Of a DNA stretch of 64,000 nucleotides, positions 53,788 through 63,200 are shown in pieces. Each line of letters opens with the position of its first letter. The first letter of the stretch is position 1. The translations under genes were made by a program, and so were the position numbers. The notes under the pieces are model-generated. The model was given only the letters and a program-made list of their open reading frames with translations. It had not been told where the DNA came from and made no database searches. This DNA is from an uncultured Eubacterium sp. (lineage in GTDB: Bacteria; Bacillota; Clostridia; Lachnospirales; Lachnospiraceae): contig CAPAOV010000005.1 of NCBI GenBank assembly GCA_948579355.1, positions 90,569 to 154,568 of the forward strand. Direction: 5' to 3'.

Positions 53788-54087
53788 TCAACGCCTTTTT
53801 CGGTATCTTCCCTCATAACCACCCGCAATGCTGCATGCCCATTTCCCTTTTTGCGCCAGCAGCTTTGCTGCTTTTAGACTGTGGTTCCCGTAATCACAAT
53901 AGAAAATAATCCGCTCATAGTTCATGATTTCCTGCATATGCTCTTCCAGCTCGTCAAAAGAAATGTTCCATGCGCCGGATATATGCTCTTTTTCATATGC
54001 ATCTGTTTCCCGCAAATCCACCAATAATGTCTGACTATGGTACTTATATTTTTCTGCCTCTTCCCAAGAAATCAATCCGGGCTTCAT
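53788..54087 (-). CDS. Rhodanese-like domain protein
   Basis: 99 residues forming one rhodanese domain: LLVDLRETDAYEKEHISGAWNI is the conserved first half and FYCDYGNHSLKAAKLL holds the active-site Cys. It may carry persulfide sulfur. It has no fused partner and lies alone between the rlmL operon and the RHS array. Confidence 0.88.
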   Translation of the reverse strand: MKPGLISWEEAEKYKYHSQTLLVDLRETDAYEKEHISGAWNISFDELEEHMQEIMNYERIIFYCDYGNHSLKAAKLLAQKGKWACSIAGGYEGRYRKRR

Positions 54088-54163
54088 TGGCTGCCCCCCT
54101 CTTTCGCTCTTTCTTTTATTATATGCAGGAGGACAAAAGAAACTATTTGTTTTTTGTAGGAAA

Positions 54164-55321
54164 TTAAATATTCCATTTGAGAGGAGTACACCGCTCGTTC
54201 TCTTTTATGAGTAACCAATCTCCCGTCACATAAATATTTTGCAACGCCTTATCTCTGAAACGGTATATTTCTGTCTCCTCTCCCGAATTTATATTTTGTC
54301 GGATAATGGAATTGTCTTTTTGGTACACAAACACAGATGGGGACGCCATAATCGCGTTGCAAGATTGTTTTGATGAAATTATTGTCATCTTATTGGCCTC
54401 CGTATCCATCCTGTAGCAGCAGGACATTTTCACATCGTCTGCATTACGCGGGCGGGAAATTATGTTCTTTTCAAGTACATTGCAAACACCGTAAATATTT
54501 TTACCCGACTGATATTCGCAGAGCTGATAAAAAGACCCCGTACTGTTCCCCATGCTTCTCATCTTTTCCGCCAGCATACTGCGGTTTTTTCCCTCCTGCC
54601 TTGTTTCTGCCTGATAATTAAACTTTTTATCTGCTTGCGTAAAATCTCCCTCTGATGTTCCGGGATAATCATCCAACACGGGCTCTGTGGAAAAGTACCC
54701 CGCCGAGTGATAGTATAATTTTATACCCGCAACCGTGCACAAGCCGTCTTGATTCATAACTAAATCATTTATCTGCTTCCCAAACTTCTCCTCTTCCATA
54801 TATCTGTCTGCATAAAAACTATTGTAACACGGTACAAAATGAAAAAATAAATCCTCCTCGTCCTGCTTCCATCCCCCTAAAAACAAGTACCCGTTCCGAC
54901 AGGTAATGGTAGCTGTATTATGTACCGAAATCTCTTTTATCTTGCGGGACTGATAATCATATTGAACAATTTTCCCATCACCATCTTCACTCTCCCATCG
55001 ATAAAGTAAAAAATACGAACTCTTTCCAAGAGCAATCTGCGCGGGATAACGGTCTTTTATTTTTAAATGAGAGATTTCTTTACCGGAGTAATTGACAATA
55101 GAAACCTTTTGATTCTCTGAATCAATATATCCTATATATTCTTGATTGGTTGATAGCAGTGTTTCATTATAGGCAATAAATAATTTTCCACCGTCATTCC
55201 TTGAAATATGATATGAAAATATAGTAGCGGTTACACAAACTACTGCTAAAACTATAATCAGAACAACTATTAATTTCCCGTGTGCTTTGTGCTTATTCAT
55301 CCGGTTCATTCTTTCTATCAC
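54164..55321 (-). CDS. Membrane-anchored propeller-like protein, orphan candidate immunity gene
   Basis: 385 residues. One membrane helix (about 17-37) precedes a long extracellular region with repeated blade-like strands (YIGYIDSENQKVSIV, KIVQYDYQSRKIKEI, NSIIRQNINSGEETEIYRF), probably a beta-propeller. It starts at GTG 55321, which overlaps the stop of the YD scrap (GTGA), with GAGGTGGGG 8 nt upstream. The same topology is seen in the candidate immunity gene of the intact RHS module, so it is read as the surviving partner of a deleted toxin. Function is inference. Confidence 0.55.
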   Translation of the reverse strand: MIERMNRMNKHKAHGKLIVVLIIVLAVVCVTATIFSYHISRNDGGKLFIAYNETLLSTNQEYIGYIDSENQKVSIVNYSGKEISHLKIKDRYPAQIALGKSSYFLLYRWESEDGDGKIVQYDYQSRKIKEISVHNTATITCRNGYLFLGGWKQDEEDLFFHFVPCYNSFYADRYMEEEKFGKQINDLVMNQDGLCTVAGIKLYYHSAGYFSTEPVLDDYPGTSEGDFTQADKKFNYQAETRQEGKNRSMLAEKMRSMGNSTGSFYQLCEYQSGKNIYGVCNVLEKNIISRPRNADDVKMSCCYRMDTEANKMTIISSKQSCNAIMASPSVFVYQKDNSIIRQNINSGEETEIYRFRDKALQNIYVTGDWLLIKENERCTPLKWNI

Positions 55322-55925
55322 TTGTATATCCCCACCTCTCTAAATCTACGGTTCTGGTAATCGTAGGCATAGGTGGTTGTCATGCCGTTCCCTGCCACGG
55401 TTCTTTCGGACAGGTTGCCGTCGGTGTCGTAGATATATCCTGCTATTTCGCTTCCTGTTTCGTCGGTGACGGAAGTCAGTCCGGATTCGCCGTCACAGAT
55501 ATACTTTAGGAAAAGTTTCGTGTCATCTCCTACTTTTACAGCAAAAGCGGACTTATTGCTGGCGCTGTCATACGTGTAAGTTTTGACTACGTCTTTGTGT
55601 TTCGTCAGTTTTGTTGTTTCTCTTGTGACCCGTCCGTTAGCGTCATCGTAGACAAAGGCAGCGTCGTCCTGTGTGCCTACTTCTCCGTAGGTGTTGTAGG
55701 TATAGGTGTGTTTTGTTTCTTTTCCTGTTTTCCGCTCTTTTGCGGCCATTCCGGTAGTCGTATTCATTTTTCAGCGTGTTGCCGTTTTTGTCTACCGTTT
55801 TTGTGAGGTTGCTGTTTCTGTCATAGGTGTAGGTTTCTCTTCTGCCCTAGGGGTCGGTGAATGCCAGCAGTTGGTTTTTCCCATCGTATTCATACTTGGT
55901 CTCTCGGCTGTCATCGGCCGAGGTA
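55318..55925 (-). pseudogene. Decayed YD-repeat scrap of RHS core (third copy)
   Basis: About 600 bp that match the 61.8-62.4 kb part of the long RHS gene. It carries an in-frame TAG (within TTCACCGACCCC-TAG, near 55850) and a frame break near 55765; the remaining open frame runs 55767-55318. The YD homology stops after TYAYDYQNR, followed by only RFREVGIYK and a stop overlapping the next gene. The toxin tip is gone; those last codons may be its final residues. The 3' end is fused to the candidate immunity gene. Confidence 0.8.
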
Positions 55926-55940
55926 CCAACAAATAAACAT

Positions 55941-56396
55941 TTACCATTCACATTCGAAATAAAGCACCTTATGTACTTTATCTAAATAAAAATCTCCCAC
56001 CCAAGAATTAGATTTATATTTCCCATCATAAGAAAAGTCATAATTATATAAGAAATTATATTTCTCACTATCCCCCTCCAATAGTATTGTTTTTGGTATC
56101 ATATTTTTGCTTTTTTTTGTTTCTTTCCAATTATAATCTCGTATAATTTTTTCATAAAACTTTTGTCCTATCTTTATAAAACCACAAAATTCTATATTTT
56201 GAAGTCCTATTTCTCTTTCTTCACTTTTCACATTATAATAATATTTGACTTCTTCTATATCTTTAATATTGGGAAACTGCTGTTTAATAAATTCTATATC
56301 TGTACATACTTCAATTTTTTTTCTACATGAAGATATCGATAGAAAAGCACCGAGCAATATTAAAACAAGTAAAATGAATTTATCCAACTTTAACAT
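55941..56396 (-). CDS. Small lipoprotein, candidate immunity protein of the second RHS tip
   Basis: 150 residues from ATG 56396 (AAGGAAGGTGAT upstream). A lipoprotein signal ends in LSISSC (lipobox, Cys near 24). The mature part is Lys/Tyr-rich without known motifs. The gene is AT-rich compared with the YD DNA on both sides, as expected for a toxin/immunity cassette. A weak promoter (TTTACA, 16 bp, TATAGG; 56494-56467) may express it independently. Immunity is inferred from position directly after the second toxin tip. Confidence 0.5.
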   Translation of the reverse strand: MLKLDKFILLVLILLGAFLSISSCRKKIEVCTDIEFIKQQFPNIKDIEEVKYYYNVKSEEREIGLQNIEFCGFIKIGQKFYEKIIRDYNWKETKKSKNMIPKTILLEGDSEKYNFLYNYDFSYDGKYKSNSWVGDFYLDKVHKVLYFECEW

Positions 56397-56529
56397 AACA
56401 ATCACCTTCCTTTTAAGTGAAACTTTTTGTTTTTCTATACACATGTCTGTTATATCAGCTAAACAACCTATAATACAAATAAAGATATTGTAAATTTCCT
56501 ATGTAGGCTTCTTGCCCAAAGCTACAACC

Positions 56530-56616
56530 TTAACTTCCTGCCACATACAAATCATTAATTGCAGTGCCGACAATACATGGAATTCCATAAAAAATTTTTA
56601 ATTCATTAATAGTCAC
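56530..56616 (-). CDS. Possible 28-residue peptide after the second toxin tip
   Basis: GTG 56616 overlaps the end of the toxin frame by 11 nt and opens a 28-codon frame with a hydrophobic centre (FYGIPCIVGTAINDLYVAG). No clear ribosome site exists. It may be a remnant of another protein or chance. Confidence 0.2.
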   Translation of the reverse strand: MTINELKIFYGIPCIVGTAINDLYVAGS

Positions 56617-59272
56617 TTCCTTTATAAACTTTCATTTTAGACCTTTTAATATTCTTTTTCCATGTAACCTCTATATGAACATAACCATATGTTTCAAACG
56701 ATCGCGCCCAACCAAGCTCCTCAAATCTACCATTAACTTCATCTTTGGCACCTGAACCAATATCTTTACTACCCCTATTAAAATTGTATTTATCCCTAAA
56801 ATGTATATTTGCATACATAATATATTTATTTTTATTTTTTTCAACAACAGCACTCAGCCAAACATTATGTGCGCCAATTGCTTTTTGCCAATTCTCACTC
56901 GTGCCATTTTTTATATAATACAAATTTGAATAAATGCTAAAACATTTTTCCTGCTTTTTTTTGTAACATTTTACTGCATATTTTTGGGCTTTTCTTATTA
57001 ACTCATTATTTTTCTTTTTATAATAAGAATCTTGCCTATATGCTTTTGAATAATTTAGATATTTTATTGTGCCAGTTGCATCTCTATAATGTTCATACAT
57101 TTCAGTTGCTTCTTTCCACTCTTTACCATAGACCCTTTTTGCTACTGATAATTTGACTCCCCACCATTTCCAACTTAGGCCGTCACTAAACGTATCTTTC
57201 CCTTTTTTAGCATTATATGGAAAATCATCATCAAAAACATACTTCGGTTCTTTAGGTTGTCCATAATAAAACTTTACGTGTCCACTCGGGTCCCATGCAT
57301 TCACCCCGTCATTCCCACAATACACATACAAATGCAGGCTCTCCGGCTCATCCTCTTCTCCCGTATAAGTATCCCTTGTCAGAAATCTTCCCATTTCCGG
57401 CTGGTAGTACTCCCCGCAGTAGCGGAATGGGTTGTCGTCTTTGCTGTCCGGCTTGATTTCATTGCCAAAGGAATCGTACTCGTAGGTCTTAGTAACTCTG
57501 CCGCTTTCGTCGGTCAACTGCACCACATTCCCATGCGGGTCTGTCACATAATACTGTTTTCCGGACGCCTCCCCAGAGGCGTTTTCTGTTCCTTTGTCTG
57601 CAAATATCAGGTCGTTTCCGCGGATGTACCGTTTTTTTACTTTGCCGCTTCCGGTGAGTTCCATGACCAGCTGGTCGCCGTCCCAGATGAAGATGGTTCC
57701 TTCTCCGTTTACCGTTTTGCTGGTGCGCAGGCCTTCGGCATCGTAAGTAAAGCTTACCTTATAATTCTTTGTAAGCGTCTGTGTCAACTGGTTCAGGGCA
57801 TTGTAATGATTGACTACGTTCTCATTGAGACGGTTATCCCCCAGTGTCACGTCAATGTCGATGTATGGTTTGCCTTTTCTGTCATTGGGGATTTCATATC
57901 GGTTGACTGTGGCAAGCTGGTTTCCGTTCTTATCATTTTTATAGATGACTACTTTGTCTTTTTCCGTATCGGTGTTTAACGTATCCGTACGGAGCAGTTC
58001 GTCGTTTTTGTTGTATTTATAGGCGGTTACTTTATTGCCGGCTCTCATTTCCTTTCGGTTGTTGTTGCTGTCATAGGTGTAAGAAATGTCCTCACTGCCG
58101 GTTTTGGTTTCTTTCTTAATACGCCCCAATAAATCATAGGTGTAGGTGGCTGTCTTTTGGGACTTCTTGCCATCTTTGCCAGCCACATCTGACGTTTCTT
58201 TCGACTTCTGCCCATTGGCAAGATATTCCGATGAATACTGGGATATTACCCCAGCGCTGGCTGTCTGGTTCTTCATTGCTGTCAGGCGGTTCTGATAATC
58301 ATAAGTATAAGTGGTAGTCTGGTTGTTCCCAGGCACAGTCCTCTCTGCCAGATTTCCATCCATATCATAGGAGTATCCCACTACCTGACTTCCCTTTTCA
58401 TCCGTAACAGCAGTCAGCTTGGACGCTCCATCATAGTTATAATGCAGGGAAAGTTTGGTATCATCCCCCACTTTTACGGCAAAAGCAGATTTATTCCCAA
58501 CACTGTCATAGGTGTAATTCTTGACCACATCCTTGTTCTTGGTCAGTTTTGTTGTTTCTTTTGTGACCTGTCCGGAGGCGTCATCATAGACAAAAGCGGT
58601 GTCGTCCTGTGTGGCTACATCCCCATAGGCATTGTAGGTATAACTATGTTTCGTTTCTTTCCCAGTCTTTTTTCTTTTGCCACCATTTCGGTAAGACGGT
58701 TCTGATAATCGTAAGTGTTTTTCTGGGTGTTGCCGTTTTTATCTACTGTTTTAGTTAGGTTGCTGTTTACATCATAAGTATAGGTTTCTTTTCTTCCCTC
58801 GGGGTCTGTGTATGCCACCAGCTGGTTTTTGCCATCGTATTCATACTTGGTTTCACGGATGTCATCGGTTTTCTTTTTTCCGCTGACGGTGAGCTGGTAC
58901 GTCTTTCCGGCGTAGGAGAAGGTGTCTTCTGCTTTTGTGTCTTCTGCCGCTTCTGTTACGGTCAGGGTCAGCGATTCTGTCATTCCCGTGAACTGGCGCA
59001 CCTTGTTCCCCTGAATGTCATAGACATACTGGACATACTGCGCTTTCTCCCCCTCCAAGTGGCTTTTGACCATCACAAGATTTCCCCGTTTGTCATAAGT
59101 ATACTCTGTTTTTGCTTCCCTGTCACTGTCGAGCTGTTCGTTCTTTTCCGTCACATTTCCCGTATTATCGTACTCTGTCGTGGTTTTCTGATACGTGATG
59201 CTGCCGTCTTTCTTTTCCTGCGGGATTTCGGACTGCACCGTCCGCCCGAGGATGTCGTATTCATATTTGGTT
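56606..59272 (-). pseudogene. Second RHS/YD copy with toxin tip 2 (truncated, frameshifted)
   Basis: The 5' end is cut at 59272: a TAA stands directly before the first YD codons, so it lacks a start. Two frames are needed, because an A-run on the minus strand (58673-58668) has six bases where the intact copy has seven. YD repeats follow to WDPSGH near 57283, then a distinct tip of about 225 codons (56606-57283) with KAIGAHNVWLSAVVEKN, YANIHFRDKYNFNRGSKDI and GRFEELGWARSFETYG. The conserved LRARYY segment before the tip is deleted (42 bp). It looks like a silent orphan module; tip activity is unknown. Confidence 0.8.
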
Positions 59273-59299
59273 GTAACTTATTTAACTCCTCTTGTGAAT

Positions 59300-60205
59300 T
59301 TATTTTTCATATAAATTTGAACTCTGGGGAATTTCACCAGAATTCAGCAAATCCTTTATTTGCTTCTCTGATAATTTTTCAAATCCTGTATTGTCTTTAT
59401 CTTTTTCATATAACTCTATATCCAAGCACCAGATTCCATTCCAGCTTTCATCATCAAAAATTATATCATCATAATTTTTAATAAAATATTTCTGCATCCT
59501 TATATAAGCCTTATTTTCATATACCGTAATATCGTCAAAAGATAATGCCCATCTCTCTAACAGTAGCGTATCCTCTTTCTCCTTTATAGAAAACAAATGA
59601 ACATTATTATCACACAAAATAATATAATCACCTATTCGTTCGGCATAAAATGGATAACCAAATGGATAATAGTCTACAACAGTTTCCGTTGTTTCTTTTT
59701 GCAAATTATAAAATTTTATGCTTTCTTCTCCCATAATCAATATATTTCCTTCATATACAGTAAACCACTCTACGCCTTCTTCCAACAAACACTCTTTCCT
59801 GTCATTGTCTGGATCATACCTATATAATGCATGTTTCGAAAGAAGCCTATAATAAACTTTACCTTCATATTCCAAAAAAGACGTCACATTCCCTGCAATT
59901 TTTTTTAAACCATTTCCTTTCCGGTCTGTTTGACATAAATTTGCTCCTTTTTTTTGTTCACCACTTAAATAAAGTATTTTATTCGGCAAAATCTGATAAC
60001 TTTCACTCATATTACTGATATGTTGCGTTGTAGTATCATTTATTTGACTTATGCTCGCTAAATCAATAATTTCATTTACATCTGCTCTCATCTTGTAATT
60101 AGTCTTTGCTTTTAATAACAGAAAACCTACAAACACCAACAAAACAATGGCAATAAGTATTTTTTTTCTATTACTTTTAAACAATGTTTTAATCGTTTGA
60201 ATCAC
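59300..60205 (-). CDS. Membrane-anchored propeller-like candidate immunity protein
   Basis: 301 residues from GTG 60205 (GGAGGT at 4-5 nt; an ATG four codons upstream would place that site inside the frame). One membrane helix (about 14-32) and an extracellular beta-rich part with blade-like repeats (KILYLSGEQKKGANL, KVYYRLLSKHALYRYD, DDITVYENKAYIRMQ). It starts 21 bp after the RHS stop, the position of immunity genes in polymorphic-toxin loci. Extracellular placement suggests that the toxin is neutralised outside the cytoplasm. No family was recognised with certainty. Confidence 0.6.
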   Translation of the reverse strand: MIQTIKTLFKSNRKKILIAIVLLVFVGFLLLKAKTNYKMRADVNEIIDLASISQINDTTTQHISNMSESYQILPNKILYLSGEQKKGANLCQTDRKGNGLKKIAGNVTSFLEYEGKVYYRLLSKHALYRYDPDNDRKECLLEEGVEWFTVYEGNILIMGEESIKFYNLQKETTETVVDYYPFGYPFYAERIGDYIILCDNNVHLFSIKEKEDTLLLERWALSFDDITVYENKAYIRMQKYFIKNYDDIIFDDESWNGIWCLDIELYEKDKDNTGFEKLSEKQIKDLLNSGEIPQSSNLYEK

Positions 60206-60226
60206 ATCTACCTCCATATTTACAAT

Positions 60227-63200
60227 TTATTTTCGTTCATAAAAATATTTTTTTTGTTTTTTACTTGCTTTATTTATAATAAAAAACCGCAATGTATCAA
60301 ATGTATTTCTAGGAACTACTCCGTTTTTTAATTTCCGAAGTTCTTTCCCTAGTTTTTTAGATGGTCTTTTAAATTTTCCTAATAAAAGATTCCTAACAGA
60401 AGCTTGAACGCAATTTCTAGTGATAAGATTATAATTATCTTTGTCTTTGTACACTAATAAATTCTTATGTGTTTTCTGAAAATTCCCCTTAATATAAATA
60501 TAACCAGTAATCATTTCACTATAAATTTTTTTCGTTGCCTCCTCCACTTTATTAATAGTTTCATCATTTGGTTTATCTAAAATATCGGAATTAATACTTA
60601 TCCTCACATATTTTCCACCTGTTTTTCCCCAATAAAAGTAGTACCAGCCACCATATTTATTTTCTACCAAAAGCCCTGAATGCCCAAAAGAAAATCCCCT
60701 CTTTCTGCCACCAGTATCAGATGACCCCACTGCATATCCGTAGTGCAAAAACACAGCATCATGCCCGCTAGGATCAACACTATTCACCCCATCATTCTCA
60801 CAATACGCATACAAATGCAGGCTCGCCGGCTCATCCTCCTCTCCGGTATAGGTATCCTTTGTCAGAAATCTCCTCATTTCTGGCTGGTAGTACCTCGCCC
60901 TTAAATAAACTTCCTCTATCTCCTTATCGTAGTACTCCCCACAATAACGGAACGGATTGTCGTCTTTGCTGTCCGGTTTGATTTCATTGCCAAAGGAATC
61001 GTACTCGTAGGTCTTTGTAACTCTGCCGCTTTCGTCAGTCAGCTGTACCACATTCCCATGCGGGTCGGTCACATAGTACTGTTTTCCGGACGCCTCCCCA
61101 GAGGCATTTTCTGTTCCTTTGTCGGATACTATTAGGTCATTTCCGCGGATGTACCGTTTCTTTACCTTCCCACTCTTAGTAAGTTCCATCACTAGCTGGT
61201 CTCCATCCCAGACAAATACTGTCTTCTCCCCGTTCACAGTCTTACTGGTACGCAGCCCTTCAGCATCATAAGTAAAACTTACCTTGTAATTCTTTGTAAG
61301 CGTCCGGACCAGTTGGTTCTGTGCATTGTAATGATTCACTACGTTTTCATTTAATCGGTTATCCCCCAGTGTCACGTCGATGTCGATGTATGGCCTGCCT
61401 TTTCTGTCATTGGGGATTTCATATCGGTTGACTGTGGCAAGCTGGTTTCCGTTCTTATCATTTTTATAAATGACTACTTTGTCTTCTTCCGTGTTGGTGT
61501 TTAACGTATCCGTACGGAGCAGTTCGTCGTTTTTGTTGTATTTATAGGCAGTTATCTTATTGCCGGCTTTCATTTGTTTTCGATTATTATTGCTGTCGTA
61601 GGTGTAAGAAATGTCCTCCCTGCCTGTCTGGGTTTCTCTCGTAATACGCCCTAACAAATCATAGGTGTAGGTGGCTGTCTTTTGGGACTTCCTGCCATCT
61701 TTATCCATCACATCAGAAGTTTCTTCCGACTTCTGTCCATTGGCAAGATATTCTGATGAATACTGGGATATTACCCCCGCACTGCCTGTCTGGTTCTTCA
61801 TTGCTGTCAGGCGGTTCTGGTAATCGTAGGCATAGGTGGTTGTCATGCCATTTCCTGCCACGGTTCTTTCTGCTAAGTTGCCGTCGGTGTCGTAAGTATA
61901 TCCTGCTATTTCGTTTCCTGTTTCGCCGGTGACAGCAGTTAGTTTTGATTCGCCGTCATAGGTATACTTCAGGGAAAGTTTCGTGTCTTCTCCTACTTTT
62001 ACCGCAAAGGCGGTTTTATTTCCGGCACTGTCGTAGGTGTAGGTTTTTACTATATTTTTATTCTTCGTCAGTTTTGTTGTTTCTTTTGTGACCTGTCCGG
62101 AGGCATCATCGTAGACAAAGGTGGTGTCGTCCTGTGTGGCTACATCCCCATAGGCATTGTAGATATAGGTATGTTTCGTTTCTTTCCCTGTCTTTTTTTC
62201 TTTTGCGAGCCTCTCTGCAAGACGATTCTGATAGTCATAGATGTTTTTCAGAGTGTTGCCGTTTTTGTCTACTGTTTTGGTGAGGTTGCTGTTTACATCA
62301 TAAGTATAGTTTTCCCTCCTGCCCTCTGGGTCGGTAAAAGCCACCAGCTGGTTTTTGCCATCGTATTCATATTTAGTCTCACGGATGTCATCGGTTTTCT
62401 TTTTTCCGCTGACGGTAAGCTGGTACGTCTTTCCGGCATAGGTGAAAGCGTCTTCTGCTTTTGTGTCTTTTTCCACCTCTGTTACGGTAAGGGTCAGCGG
62501 TGCAGTCATTCCCGTAAACTGGCGCACCTTATTGCCCTGAACATCATAGACATACTGGACATACTGCGCTTTTTCATTTGCCATGCGGCTTTTTACCATT
62601 ACAAGGTTGCCGCGTTTGTCATAAGTATATTCTGTTTTTGCTTCCCTGTCACTGTCGATCTGTTCGTTCTTTTCCGTCACATTTCCCGTATTATCGTAGT
62701 CTGTCGTGGTTTTCTGGTATTCGATACCGCCGTCTTTCTTTTCCTGCGGAATTTCGGACTGTACCATCCGCCCGAGGATGTCATATTCGTACTTCGCTGC
62801 CACGTTTTCTTTTGTTCCCCTTGGGGTATATTCCTTGGTGACCTGTCCCTGTTCGTCATAATCCGATTTAACCGTCTGGGTTTTCCAATCCGTCTCGCCC
62901 TCTTTACGGCTTTTGGTTTCGGTCTGGCTGACATTGCCGTTGTCATCATAAGTGGAAAGAGTCTGCGTCTCATAAGCAGGAAGCCACTTCCCGTCCTGCT
63001 GTTTTCTGGTTACGGTGGTTTCTTTTGTTGTTCTGCCGAAGTCGTCACTTTCATAAGTGGTGGCTGTCTCTACCCTGTTTTTTCCACGGATGACAGTGTC
63101 TTTCTGGGATACGGTGTTCCCCTCCGCATCCGTTACGGTTTTTGTGATGGTTTCGCTTAAAACTGCGTCATTGAACTGGTCATAGTACCCCTCTGCATCT

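Larger units (their letters stand above)
55345..62800 (-). repeat. Three homologous YD-core DNA tracts
   Basis: Long stretches of near-identical DNA: about 60775-62800 (intact copy), 57285-59272 (second copy) and 55345-55925 (third). They are in the same orientation and separated by AT-rich toxin and immunity genes. Such tracts allow recombination that swaps tips or deletes modules. Confidence 0.8.

Noticed and set aside
58668..58673. Programmed -1 frameshift at the A-run of the second RHS copy
   Set aside because: The codon phase (GAA AAA AGA) does not fit the classical X XXY YYZ slip in the zero frame, the copy lacks a start codon, and it has another deletion. Decay or a sequencing indel is simpler, though transcript slippage is not excluded.
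62171..63160. 329-codon open frame on the plus strand
   Set aside because: It lies entirely opposite the YD-repeat gene; the repetitive codon pattern keeps the antisense frame open. No start site and no family pattern.
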